Positions 1-7,358 of a stretch of 27,748 bases of DNA are shown here, one piece after another. The stretch covers positions 1-27,748 of IMG/VR virus record IMGVR_UViG_3300011271_000095, one strand, 5' to 3'. The stretch's first letter is position 1, and each line of letters starts with the position of its first letter. Source of the stretch: a virus. The position numbers were made by a program, and so were the translations under genes. Below the pieces are notes generated by a model. That model made no database searches, was not told the origin of the DNA, and saw only the letters and a program-made list of their open reading frames with translations.

Positions 1-333
1 AGCCCGAATCGCCTGTGCCGATGACCCGTCATCTTGTGCGGCAACATGTCTCGGCGCGTGAGAAGCGAACGGCTTGAGCGACTCGCGCAACCGGGCCGCC
101 TCGCGCTCGTGATACGCGATTTGAGAGGTCACCACAGCATAGACTTTCTGCACGGCGGCGATCAGAGCGGCGGAGGACGTGTCGGGGCGTGGAGCGGCGT
201 TCGGCCTGATGATCGCCGGCAATTCCTCGACCGGGGCAGAGCCGTTCAAGACAGCCGCAGGCGGCGCCTCATACGTGCCTTCTTTCTTGTACACCGGCAC
301 ACGCGGCTTAATCGCTGCCCCAGAATCCGTCAT
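1..333 (-). CDS. Partial conserved phage protein, C-terminus beyond left edge
   Basis: An open minus-strand frame starts at ATG 333 (MTDSGAAIKPRVPVYKKEG) and runs 111 codons without a stop to base 1, so the gene is cut by the window. It begins inside the last codons of the gene at 308..535, overlapping it by 26 bases, as expected for translational coupling here. The N-terminal part is Pro/Ala rich and probably flexible. The part after residue 60 (AALIAAVQKVYAVVTSQIAY) looks helical, with charged residues after it. I do not recognise the family. A plus-strand frame covers the same bases but is Arg-rich and lacks a ribosome site. Confidence 0.6.
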   Translation of the reverse strand, partial: MTDSGAAIKPRVPVYKKEGTYEAPPAAVLNGSAPVEELPAIIRPNAAPRPDTSSAALIAAVQKVYAVVTSQIAYHEREAARLRESLKPFASHAPRHVAAQDDGSSAQAIRA

Positions 334-535
334 CGTCACCACCAATTCTGTTCTGCACCACAATAAACTTGATCGCATTAGCAATCACGGCATTTTTTTC
401 CTTCGGCTCCAAACTCATTTTCAGCAATGTCTCGATTTCCCTTCGGACCAGCGAAGTAAATCCCTCCTCGGCCTCGGTTTCCTTTTTGATCTCGTCTTTT
501 TTCAGGGCACGAAGGCTATTAGGACTCGGCCTCAT
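308..535 (-). CDS. Small charged helical protein, unknown function
   Basis: The 75-residue product starts MRPSPNSLRALKKDEIKK and ends DDDGFWGSD with a TAA stop. I prefer ATG 535 because GGAGG lies five bases upstream; a longer start at 562 has no clear ribosome site. The middle (SLVRREIETLLKMSLEPKEK) is rich in Lys, Glu and Leu and likely helical, and the tail is acidic. It follows the KTSC gene after a hairpin-containing gap and overlaps the next gene. No family recognised. Confidence 0.6.
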   Translation of the reverse strand: MRPSPNSLRALKKDEIKKETEAEEGFTSLVRREIETLLKMSLEPKEKNAVIANAIKFIVVQNRIGGDDDGFWGSD

Positions 536-573
536 CCTTGCCTCCAAATCGCGCACAAACATTTGTTAAGGTA

Positions 574-620
574 GCGCCGTGGGAAACTAGCGCGGGCCAC
601 GGCGCGTAGCGCTTTTTTTT
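574..620 (+). terminator. Hairpin followed by T8, possible plus-strand terminator
   Basis: A 9-bp perfect stem (574-582 with 597-605) is followed after seven bases by eight T at 613-620. An alternative five-pair stem (589-593 with 609-613) abuts the T run. Read on the minus strand there is no U tract after the stem, so it is not a canonical terminator for the flanking minus-strand genes. It may stop antisense transcription or act as an RNA processing element. Confidence 0.35.
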
Positions 621-627
621 GGGGAAG

Positions 628-1005
628 TCAACCCCACTTCCCGCGCACCTCTGCATTGTAGAAGCGCCCGATTGATCTGTAGGCGCTGGATTTGGCGTTA
701 ATGAATCGGAGAAAATTGATCATCGACACCGGAGGATAGGGATAGAGCGACCCGTCCGTGAACTCCACGGCCATTGCGCCGGTTCGAATGTTGTACGCAA
801 GCGACCTGATACACGTTGAGTCGATGTCGATGCTCACGGTTCCCGCGCGATCGGCGAGCGCAAGAAGTTCTTGAGCCCGTAGGACGGCGCCGGATGCGAG
901 TGCGGCTAGAGCAGCGGCAGCCGCCGCACCCGCACCACCGGCCGCCTCCGGAGCGGGGCGAAGCTGTTGGAAGTTGCGATCTTGTAGATCGTCGTCATCG
1001 GCCAT
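628..1005 (-). CDS. KTSC domain protein
   Basis: The product is 125 residues from ATG 1005 (MADDDDLQDRNFQQL); a GTG four codons upstream is an alternative. Residues about 20-50 are an Ala-rich helix-forming linker. Residues about 60-125 match the KTSC domain pattern: a Ser/Thr-containing strand (DIDSTCIRSLAYN), an aromatic Tyr-Pro-Tyr strand (VEFTDGSLYPYPPV), then a helix and a Gly-Arg-Phe-Tyr-Asn end leading to a basic tail. KTSC domains are known from phage proteins and from the C-terminus of some lysyl-tRNA synthetases and are thought to bind nucleic acid. The role here is not known. The stop is TGA. Confidence 0.75.
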   Translation of the reverse strand: MADDDDLQDRNFQQLRPAPEAAGGAGAAAAAALAALASGAVLRAQELLALADRAGTVSIDIDSTCIRSLAYNIRTGAMAVEFTDGSLYPYPPVSMINFLRFINAKSSAYRSIGRFYNAEVRGKWG

Positions 1006-1042
1006 TCTATGAATCACTCATTTTAATTCATCGACTATCTGT

Positions 1043-1225
1043 CTAGTGTCCATTCAAAAAATCCCTCAGAGGCTTGGCACCTTGAGCATAAATAGAATCA
1101 AACTTGGCCCGCACTTCTGGGGCCATATTATAAAATATGGAACGCAGTCTGCTATCAGAGATAGCGCCATCAAACCAATATGGGTCGCTTTTAACGTCGG
1201 TTAAAAAATCTTCTAGTGTCATCAT
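1043..1225 (-). CDS. Small acidic protein, unknown function
   Basis: Sixty residues from ATG 1225 (MMTLEDFLTDVKSDPYWFDG) to a TAG stop. An AGGAG ribosome site lies six bases upstream of the first ATG, just after the stop of the 489-aa gene. The protein is mixed charge and probably all-helical (DSRLRSIFYNMAPEVRAKF), with no membrane segment. In-frame codons after the TAG end at a TGA four codons later, so readthrough would add little. Family not recognised. It sits between a candidate ejection protein and the KTSC gene. Confidence 0.6.
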   Translation of the reverse strand: MMTLEDFLTDVKSDPYWFDGAISDSRLRSIFYNMAPEVRAKFDSIYAQGAKPLRDFLNGH

Positions 1226-1237
1226 CAGAGTCTCCTA

Positions 1238-2707
1238 TCAAGCAAGCGGGTCACCAAAGCCGGCCGCGAGCGGGTCGAGGTCGGAGCGCTTCATCGGATT
1301 GCGCTTGCGCGGTGCCTTTGGCGGTTCGGGAAAGGCCAACTCGGTAGGCGACGGCATGTTAATAATTGCGGTCGGAGTTGATGGTGGCGGTTCGGAAAGT
1401 TTGTGCTCTCTAGATTCCGCGCGCTTAGCCGCAGTTTCTGCACGTTTGGCTTCCTCGGCTGCGCTTGCCGCCTCGCGCTTATCGTACGTTCCAAGGATAC
1501 CTTTTGCACGCTGTCGCTCAACCCCACGATGGCTAGCCACAGCGCCGCCCCCACCGCCGGCGATGGAAAAAAGCAGTCCTTCAAGCAGCGCCCGTTCAGC
1601 GGATTCAGGGTCGCCTATTTTTGCCCATGCACGATCGGCCTTTTCTTTTGAAACCGGGTCGTCATTTAACCGTCCCAACATAACATCAATAATATTAGGT
1701 CCGAAAGTTCCCATGGTATAGGCAATTCCCGTTCCTACAACCATCTCACGCGGATCAACTCCTATATCAAATGGGTCCCAGAATGATTTTTTCGATTGTT
1801 CTCTCAAAATATTAGCAGACATATCTGCGGCAGCGGCCCGCCCTTTAGAAGCCCGTGTTCCTGGACCATAAGCCGAGGCGAAATCGCTCTCTGCCTTCGT
1901 CGATGCTTCAGACAAAGCTCTGGTGCGGCCAACTTGACTTCGAAACGGAAGTGCAGCGGCACCGACTACGCCAAGCCCTTCAAGGCCCAGCATCGCTTCA
2001 GGATAACGCTCTGAAAGTGTCATTCCCGCTTGTCGGCGCGCCTCCATGCCGCGATCGAACATCGCTTGCGCCTCTGGAAGCGAGCCGGCCGCGTTAATCT
2101 GTTGTTGCCATTCTGGTTTCAGGCCCTTAATTGCCTCAGCGTTGGACGTTAGCCAATCCTGTCGTTGTTTTTGCGTTTGTCCTCTCGCCTCTGTTTCCCG
2201 AGCAGTAGCGCGTTGTTCCTCTGCAACTTTTCCCTGTTCGACATTGAATTGAGCTAGAATTTCGCGCTGGCCTTTGGGGCCAGCTTCCTTGTATTGGGCT
2301 TCCAGTGCCTTGCGTTTTCTTGGGTCGGGCTCAGCGTCGAACATACCGCCGGCCGTGGCGCTCGGAGCAAACAGCGTCGCCGCTCCAGCGCCGGCAGCTT
2401 TTGCGGTTGGGGCGAGACGGCCAACCCCGAACGGGAGCGCGGACATGGCGGCCTCTCCCGCCGCTTCGCTGAACTCGCCGCCCATGGCAGACTTTGCTGC
2501 GCCCAATCCGGGAACGAGAAGATTTTCGACTTGTCCCGTGAACTCGCTTTCGCCGCGACCGCCGCTCGGACGCACCGCTTGACGCTGGCGCATAGCCGCA
2601 ATCTCGCCGGGCTCACGTTCCTCCGCGGTGCGGAAAGCTTCCTCTGGCGAGGCGCCCTCGCCGTAATAATTGACGCCTTCTGGGGATGTGAATTGAAATA
2701 CTGGCAT
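1238..2707 (-). CDS. Candidate internal virion (ejection-type) protein, 489 aa
   Basis: Starts MPVFQFTSPEGVNYYGEG. The first 20 residues are a short beta/aromatic element seen at the N-terminus of many phage virion proteins. Hydrophobic Gly/Ala stretches follow near residues 65-120 and 240-255 (LGLEGLGVVGAAALPFRSQ), and another near 375-390 (LLFSIAGGGGGAVASH). A long charged Gln/Glu/Lys region (about 130-230) may form coiled coil. The C-terminus is Pro/Lys rich. Alternating membrane-prone and coiled regions, its size, and position after the tail genes suggest a protein carried in the capsid and ejected with DNA. This is inference; no enzymatic motif was found. The start lies two bases after the stop of the 545-aa gene. 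Confidence 0.65.
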   Translation of the reverse strand: MPVFQFTSPEGVNYYGEGASPEEAFRTAEEREPGEIAAMRQRQAVRPSGGRGESEFTGQVENLLVPGLGAAKSAMGGEFSEAAGEAAMSALPFGVGRLAPTAKAAGAGAATLFAPSATAGGMFDAEPDPRKRKALEAQYKEAGPKGQREILAQFNVEQGKVAEEQRATARETEARGQTQKQRQDWLTSNAEAIKGLKPEWQQQINAAGSLPEAQAMFDRGMEARRQAGMTLSERYPEAMLGLEGLGVVGAAALPFRSQVGRTRALSEASTKAESDFASAYGPGTRASKGRAAAADMSANILREQSKKSFWDPFDIGVDPREMVVGTGIAYTMGTFGPNIIDVMLGRLNDDPVSKEKADRAWAKIGDPESAERALLEGLLFSIAGGGGGAVASHRGVERQRAKGILGTYDKREAASAAEEAKRAETAAKRAESREHKLSEPPPSTPTAIINMPSPTELAFPEPPKAPRKRNPMKRSDLDPLAAGFGDPLA

Positions 2708-2709
2708 TG

Positions 2710-4347
2710 TCAGTTACTCAACAAAGGTAGCTGCTTCACGTCCCATCCCTGCTTATTAAGCTCAAGCTGAAACGGAGTGGAAGCACCTGGTTGGCTCGGC
2801 GCTATGCGTAACGGAGGTTTGAAGCCAACGCCCATTCCAACGCGGTTCGGAAGTCCAGAGCCTTCGGCGGCTTGGCCTGCCCGCTCAAGAGTTTTGCTCG
2901 TAAGCTCCGGAACGGATGCTCGGCGATTAGTGCTGATCGGTGGAATATTGATAGGTTCCGCCTGCTCACCCCTTCGAAGTCTGCGAATATTCTCCGCCTC
3001 TCGCTCAGCAAGTCTCTGAATATTGTGAAGTACAGCTTGATAGGCTTCCGGTCCGTCCGCCGCAATGATCAAATCACGCGCATGTTCATATGCGCTTACT
3101 GTAATGACTGAGCTGCGCGGATTGTTCACCGCTGCTAACAAACCAGCTAATTCTTCGTTTGCCAGTTTGAAATTTCGAACAGCAGGGTCGCTGATTTCTT
3201 CTGCCGCCATTTGATATATTTGGTTGATACGCTTAAACTCTGTAGCTGGCACTGCATTGGCCGCTTCCGCTGCATTCGTCAGCACCGGCCCTGCCCTGCT
3301 CAAAACTATCTCTGTATTAGCTCCAGCCGTATTAAAGGTCCGCGCCGCCGCTGTTTGTCCGGCTCTCTCTACAGAGGCAGGAATCGTTGACCTTGCTTTC
3401 TTATCAAACCATTCCTTGATGTCGTAATTTGGATTTACCTGATGAACCAAACTCATAACTGCCGTGCCGCGCGGGCCGGTTTGTGGCGCTTCATCGTATC
3501 TTGCTATCGCCCGAATGTATTCGCTTTCTTGTCCAGGCGTTACGCCAAGCGCGCGCATTTGCGCGATGGCCATTTTATTACGCTCGCGCTCTTGCGACAG
3601 TTCGTAGCTCTGAAACAGGCGATCTGATGTCGTCTTCATTTGCTCAAGAGCCTGAAACTGCTTGTCGTGAAGCTGGGCGATGTTCAGAAAGTTTTTAGTT
3701 TTCGCCGCTGTCTGCATAGCGCGGTCATCGTGCTTTGCCGCCGCAAGCTGCAACTCTACAGACATTTGTTCTATAGATAGTTTGCGGTTTTCGAGGATAC
3801 CTCGATACTCACTGAGAGCGTTTTGATTGGCCTCCTGTGCGCGCTTGTTCTCAGCGTTCCAGATTTGCATGTTCTCATCAAATTTCTGGCGCGATCCTTC
3901 CTGATATCCTTGCATCGCGCCGCTGAATGCAGCAAGTGCATTGGTTGCATGGCCGCGAGTCAGTCCGCCGGCAAGAGCGCCGAGGAGACCGGCAGCAAAC
4001 AGCCAGTTTTCGTCATCGTGCTGGTTTTGCCGCTGCGGAGCTGGCGGCGACTCTTTCGCCTTCGGCGGTTGCGGAATAGGTTGCCGCGCCATTTCCATCT
4101 GGCGTTCTCGTAATGGCGTAAGCTCTCGTTCTCGTGCCGCCGCGTTGCGTTCCTCTAGGGCCATCGAGCGCTCGGCGGCGTCGATCGCGGCCTGAGAGAG
4201 CCGGCCAGATTCGTCTATGCGTGGCTGTAGGTCCGCAGCGGCGCGCGCGGCGGCAACGGGCGGTGGCCCTCCTGCATCCGTGGCAGTAAGAAAAGGTGAC
4301 GACGGATTGAAACTCAGAACGTCGTCTTGCGCGAGAACGTCAGGCAT
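2710..4347 (-). CDS. Candidate internal virion (ejection-type) protein, 545 aa
   Basis: Starts MPDVLAQDDVLSFNPSSPF, with a Pro-rich N-terminus. Residues about 60-110 are highly charged. A Gly/Ala hydrophobic segment lies near residues 114-135 (NWLFAAGLLGALAGGLTRG), followed by a long Gln/Glu/Lys coiled-coil region to about 270. The C-terminal half is helical (FKRINQIYQMAAEEISDP) and ends in a Pro-rich tail. This pattern, one glycine-zipper-like membrane segment next to coiled coil, fits the internal/ejection proteins of short-tailed phages, and it pairs with the 489-aa gene downstream. No peptidase or lytic transglycosylase motif was found, so the role is inferred from architecture and position. 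Confidence 0.65.
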   Translation of the reverse strand: MPDVLAQDDVLSFNPSSPFLTATDAGGPPPVAAARAAADLQPRIDESGRLSQAAIDAAERSMALEERNAAARERELTPLRERQMEMARQPIPQPPKAKESPPAPQRQNQHDDENWLFAAGLLGALAGGLTRGHATNALAAFSGAMQGYQEGSRQKFDENMQIWNAENKRAQEANQNALSEYRGILENRKLSIEQMSVELQLAAAKHDDRAMQTAAKTKNFLNIAQLHDKQFQALEQMKTTSDRLFQSYELSQERERNKMAIAQMRALGVTPGQESEYIRAIARYDEAPQTGPRGTAVMSLVHQVNPNYDIKEWFDKKARSTIPASVERAGQTAAARTFNTAGANTEIVLSRAGPVLTNAAEAANAVPATEFKRINQIYQMAAEEISDPAVRNFKLANEELAGLLAAVNNPRSSVITVSAYEHARDLIIAADGPEAYQAVLHNIQRLAEREAENIRRLRRGEQAEPINIPPISTNRRASVPELTSKTLERAGQAAEGSGLPNRVGMGVGFKPPLRIAPSQPGASTPFQLELNKQGWDVKQLPLLSN

Positions 4348-4351
4348 TGAT

Positions 4352-4603
4352 TTACCCTAGATGAAGAAATTGCCCAATCGTCTCGTCAAGCGACTTCAAT
4401 CTTGAGGAGTCCGGTGTAATCGCAGCGCGCCCCAGCAAATCAGCCAAGCGTGCCGCTTCGCGGTCGCCAGTCACCGACATCTTGCGTACGTACTCGGCGC
4501 ATGCCTTGTATGCGATCAGCTTTACGTGACACACCGAATGTGACGATCCGGCTGCGCCGAGAATCAACTCCGGATCGTTCCTATACTCGAAAGAGTCGCT
4601 CAT
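4352..4603 (-). CDS. Small conserved-type phage protein, unknown function
   Basis: Eighty-three residues starting MSDSFEYRNDPELILGAAGS and ending in TAA. A GGAGG motif lies about ten bases upstream of the ATG, inside the end of the preceding gene. It contains a helical middle (CHVKLIAYKACAEYVRKM) with two Cys, then REAARLADLLGRAAI. There is no membrane segment or known motif. It sits between the HExxH protein and the 545-aa protein in a run with 3-6 base gaps, so it is very likely co-expressed with them. Confidence 0.6.
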   Translation of the reverse strand: MSDSFEYRNDPELILGAAGSSHSVCHVKLIAYKACAEYVRKMSVTGDREAARLADLLGRAAITPDSSRLKSLDETIGQFLHLG

Positions 4604-4606
4604 GTT

Positions 4607-4927
4607 TCAATGCCCTCCCGGATGATCCGCCGGCCAACCCGAACAGTGTGCGAGTTCGTGCCTTCTCACCCTATTGTCGTCAATGTACCAAATTTCGCAT
4701 ATATAAGTGGTGCCCCAAAAACCCGGCAGCGAACAGCCGCGAAAGTGCGTAGACGCTTCCGGCCAACGTGGGTCTGGTGGTGGTGATGCAAGCCCGGTGC
4801 TTTTAAAATAGAGCACGCCGCATGTTTTATTAATCTCGTCTTGACTCATCACATGCTCGATCACCGGGACCGGCGGAGCCACATCATACTGCGGCGGCGG
4901 CTGCAAAGGCACTACGGTTGCCGCCAT
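4607..4927 (-). CDS. Small HExxH-motif protein, possible metallopeptidase
   Basis: The chosen start ATG 4927 (MAATVVPLQPPPQYDV) has GGAGG five bases upstream; a longer frame to 4969 lacks this. The product is 106 residues: Pro-rich N-terminus, then a compact domain with an aromatic core (GTTYICEIWYIDD) and the motif RRHELAHCSGWPADHPGG, residues 88-105. H90-E91-x-x-H94 is the zinc-metallopeptidase signature, and the whole C-terminal motif recurs in small conserved phage proteins of Proteobacteria. Whether it has peptidase or cell-wall activity is unproven; it is short for a free-standing enzyme. Its neighbour at 4912..5043 is a membrane protein overlapping it by 16 bases, so a lysis role is conceivable. 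Confidence 0.65.
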   Translation of the reverse strand: MAATVVPLQPPPQYDVAPPVPVIEHVMSQDEINKTCGVLYFKSTGLASPPPDPRWPEASTHFRGCSLPGFWGTTYICEIWYIDDNRVRRHELAHCSGWPADHPGGH

Positions 4928-5043
4928 AGCTTCCTCCACAATTTCAGGGCAAGCCAAACGGCACACCAAATCAACGCGCCGTTGCCGCCAACAACTCCAG
5001 AGGCGACGAAGTACACCATATGCTCATAAAGCCAACTGATCAT
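4912..5043 (-). CDS. Small membrane protein, holin-like candidate
   Basis: This 43-codon frame starts at ATG 5043 (MISWLYEHMVYFVASG) and ends in TAG. One long hydrophobic segment covers about residues 9-33 (ending ALIWCAVWLALKL) and is followed by a basic tail (WRKLWRQP), the charge pattern expected for a cytosolic C-terminus. The size, single membrane segment and basic tail resemble small class III or pinholin-like proteins, but such peptides are hard to assign. It is linked to the gene upstream by a six-codon relay ORF whose TAA overlaps this ATG, and it overlaps the HExxH gene downstream. Confidence 0.45.
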   Translation of the reverse strand: MISWLYEHMVYFVASGVVGGNGALIWCAVWLALKLWRKLWRQP

Positions 5044-5063
5044 TAGCATATACCAGCGATCAT
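5043..5063 (-). other. Six-codon relay ORF (MIAGIC)
   Basis: ATG 5063 overlaps the TGA of the 226-aa gene as ATGA. The six codons end in TAA, which overlaps the ATG of the small membrane protein as TAATG. The peptide is unlikely to be functional. The double overlap would let a terminating ribosome step from one gene to the next across an otherwise untranslated gap. Confidence 0.3.
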
Positions 5064-5740
5064 GCTACCGGAAGTAAAGACATTGTAGAGTCGTATTGTC
5101 TTTTCAAGGAACGTTCGCCGGCATGTCCATCCTGCACGGCCAGTTCTTGCAATAACGGCAACCCGCTATTGATAGATTGCAACACCTCTTCGCGAGTCGC
5201 TGATCGCCCGTGCGCGAACCACAAAGTTTCTTCCGGATCACCCAGTCGGAATAAAACACCATCTCCGCCAACACCGGGGCGAAACGGGCGATAGCTCCTA
5301 GTGATCCAGACGCAAACGCAACCTGGATTTCGCTTTAAGCCGAATCCAGCGGGTGGAACACCGTAGAGATTTTTTTCGTTGCGCTTCATGCGCGGTTGAC
5401 TCAGGAATGGGCACGATGTTGCGCCGAATATCGCGCAATCGCGGTGCGATGGCGGTTCCGAAACGACGCGATTAATCGCACACATTGGCCCAATCACGAA
5501 AGCATGGTGTACGCCAAGTTTATCGCCGCAAACCCAGCAACGTTTTTGATTTATGGCGATGTTGATCTTTGGCGTGTCGATGACGCGAAAGTCTGGCGTT
5601 CCCCTACCGCTTTCGCAGGGCTCTCCGTTTTCGAACCATGCCACAAACCACGGCACCGGAAATCCTGTTGGAGATATCGGCAATCGTTGCATTCGTCTTG
5701 GAATATCAACCGCAAGCATACGTTCATTAAGTTGGTTCAT
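5060..5740 (-). CDS. Conserved cysteine-rich phage protein, 226 aa
   Basis: Start ATG 5740 (MNQLNERMLAVDIPRRMQRL) follows the stop of the 396-aa gene; a longer frame from 5809 would overlap that gene heavily. Residues 25-60 form a beta-rich opening (FPVPWFVAWFENGEP). The core is RCWVCG (C68, C71), AFVIGPMCAINR (C87), EPPSHRDCA (H99, C102) and CPFLS (C110), a candidate zinc-binding arrangement. I recognise this Cys-Trp-Val-Cys / GPMCAxNR / SHRDCA / CPFL pattern from conserved proteins of unknown function in many actinobacterial and proteobacterial phages and genomes. Function is unknown; nucleic-acid or protein binding is possible. Confidence 0.75.
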   Translation of the reverse strand: MNQLNERMLAVDIPRRMQRLPISPTGFPVPWFVAWFENGEPCESGRGTPDFRVIDTPKINIAINQKRCWVCGDKLGVHHAFVIGPMCAINRVVSEPPSHRDCAIFGATSCPFLSQPRMKRNEKNLYGVPPAGFGLKRNPGCVCVWITRSYRPFRPGVGGDGVLFRLGDPEETLWFAHGRSATREEVLQSINSGLPLLQELAVQDGHAGERSLKRQYDSTMSLLPVA

Positions 5741-5741
5741 G

Positions 5742-6932
5742 TCATGCCCCGATCGTGATCTTTGCACCGCTCGACAGACCAGCAGCAAGGCCAAGCGACT
5801 TCGTGGCATTGATCAAATTGTTCGTGAATTGCTGGTCAGAACTCAACTGCATCTGAGCAATCGAGTTCAATGCTGCCGACGCTTGCCCGGTCTCAGCAAG
5901 TGCGTTGGTCATATTCTGTTGAATCATCGTTGCGGTTTGCTGAGTCACCTGCGAATCGATCACAGCTTCGATTTGCGGCCAACGGGTATCCTTCGTCGGG
6001 TCCTGCACACCCTGATCAAAGAGCGCTTGCCGCCACTTATTGGTCAGGTCTTGCTTCATCTGCCCGAGAACTGCAGTCTGGCCTGCGTTGAGGTTGCCGG
6101 CCCGCGCGCTGGCTAGGTCCGCCTGCCCTTGCTGTGACAGCGCTGTCGCCTGCCCCTGCAACTGTTGCGCCGACGATGGTAGTTGTGCCGGTCCCATGCC
6201 CAACGCGAGCGCTAGCGGTGCGCCCGCTAGCGCCCATTTGCCGATGTTGCCCCATCCGCCCAATGTATTGACAATGCCGCCTCCACCGCCTGCGGCATTC
6301 GGGCCGGCGCCAGTCAAACCAGCCCATTCTTCGCCCTGGGTAAACGATGGCGCCGCGGTGCCTGTAGTAGCGCCAGCCCCGGTCGGCGCCACTCCAGCGC
6401 CACTAGACGCAGACGGCGCGGCAAAGCCGGCGTCCGCACCCGTAATACCGGCAGAGGTGCCGCTGATGTCCGCCGCCCCGGCGCCGAAAGTGTCAAAGTT
6501 GGCAATGCCTGGGGCGCTCAGGACATCGGACCCGAGCCCGGCCCCGGTGATATCGAAAGCCGAAGGAGCGAACGACAGGGCGTCGGCTCCCAACTCCGGA
6601 GCGAACGAAAGCGCGCCACCGGCAAGATCGGCGCCGCCAAGCGCCAGAGCGTCGCCCCCGATCAATCCGCCGGCCGCGTCGAAGCCAATGCCGACGCCGG
6701 GTGCGAGTTCCGCTCCAGCAAAAGCCGCGTCCGCCCCAAGGCCGCCGGCCAACTCGGCGCCGCCAAGCGCCGCGCCAATTTCCGGCAGCACGAAGGGGGC
6801 TGCAATCGCCCCTAAACCTAGGCCAAGTTCAAGTTGCTCCTGTGGATGGGCGAGGAAAGACGACGGGGCGTGACTGAAGTCAGTCCCAAGGTTGGACCAG
6901 TTTCCCTCAAAGAAATCAGTAAGAACACTCAC
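5742..6932 (-). CDS. Ala/Gly-rich virion-type protein with conserved C-terminal motif
   Basis: The start is GTG 6932 (MSVLTDFFEGNWSNLGTD), two bases after the preceding stop. An N-terminal amphipathic element is followed by a long low-complexity Gly/Ala region (about residues 35-235) with membrane-prone pieces. The C-terminal 110 residues are well ordered and Gln rich (QMKQDLTNKWRQALFDQG, TRWPQIEAVI at 316-325, then QQTATMIQQNMTNALAE). The motif D-x-RWPQ-hydrophobic also occurs in the 481-aa protein at 7358..8803. Architecture and position after the tail spike suggest an internal or tail-associated virion protein; this is inference. Base composition is GC rich over the repeat region. Confidence 0.6.
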   Translation of the reverse strand: MSVLTDFFEGNWSNLGTDFSHAPSSFLAHPQEQLELGLGLGAIAAPFVLPEIGAALGGAELAGGLGADAAFAGAELAPGVGIGFDAAGGLIGGDALALGGADLAGGALSFAPELGADALSFAPSAFDITGAGLGSDVLSAPGIANFDTFGAGAADISGTSAGITGADAGFAAPSASSGAGVAPTGAGATTGTAAPSFTQGEEWAGLTGAGPNAAGGGGGIVNTLGGWGNIGKWALAGAPLALALGMGPAQLPSSAQQLQGQATALSQQGQADLASARAGNLNAGQTAVLGQMKQDLTNKWRQALFDQGVQDPTKDTRWPQIEAVIDSQVTQQTATMIQQNMTNALAETGQASAALNSIAQMQLSSDQQFTNNLINATKSLGLAAGLSSGAKITIGA

Positions 6933-6933
6933 T

Positions 6934-7167
6934 TTATACTTCCATTAGCAGTTTTTCGATCTCGTCAGCGTAAACAAATCCTTCATCTTTCAATATATTC
7001 CGCGCGTTTTTTAATGCCGACAAAAACTTGCCGTAGGTTTCGCAAATATCAGTTGCGTGCGGCTCTCCTATGCATTCGCAGGAAACAACAGAGCCATCCA
7101 ACAACGTGAAGAATAATTTACCGTCAACGACAGATGGCCCAAAAAAATTTCTTCGAGATAGATTCAA
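6934..7167 (-). CDS. Small protein, unknown function, TTG start
   Basis: I place the start at TTG 7167 because AAGGAG lies eight bases upstream and the TTG overlaps the preceding stop as TTGA. A GTG three codons earlier (7176) would sit on top of that ribosome site. The product is about 77 residues: a beta-type N-terminal half (GPSVVDGKLFFTLLDGSVVS, then CEC) and a helical C-terminal half (YGKFLSALKNARNILKDEG) ending EKLLMEV-TAA. No family recognised. It sits between the small HTH protein and the Ala/Gly-rich virion protein. Confidence 0.55.
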   Translation of the reverse strand: MNLSRRNFFGPSVVDGKLFFTLLDGSVVSCECIGEPHATDICETYGKFLSALKNARNILKDEGFVYADEIEKLLMEV

Positions 7168-7358
7168 TATTCGCACTCCTTAACGCATTCTTCCGTTTCA
7201 TATTCAGGATCAAGTTTTTGTAATGTTCCTTTCGGCCATCTATTGTTTTTTTCCCATCGACGATAAGTGCTTACGCTGACGTGGCATAGTTCCGCACATT
7301 GCTTGAATGTGAGTTTTTTGACTACGCGAGCGACCTCTAGCGCTGTTATTTTGCCCAT
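7164..7358 (-). CDS. Small helix-turn-helix protein
   Basis: Start ATG 7358 (MGKITALEVARVVKKLTFKQ) overlaps the TAA of the 481-aa gene as TAATG; an in-frame extension to 7466 is an artefact of that gene. Residues about 16-38 (FKQCAELCHVSVSTYRRWEK) form a clear HTH of the Xre/MerR-like class, with the recognition helix at VSVSTYRRWEK. The tail is acidic with two Cys (ECVKECEY). At 64 residues it could be a DNA-binding regulator or a small terminase-like/packaging accessory. Lying among virion genes rather than in a regulatory region is unusual. Confidence 0.65.
   Translation of the reverse strand: MGKITALEVARVVKKLTFKQCAELCHVSVSTYRRWEKNNRWPKGTLQKLDPEYETEECVKECEY

Noticed and set aside
6040-6873. 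Plus-strand 277-codon Pro/Ala/Ser-rich frame
   Set aside because: It is the reverse of the Gly/Ala-rich coding DNA at 5742..6932; no ribosome site, extreme composition, and the minus-strand frame has ordered conserved ends.
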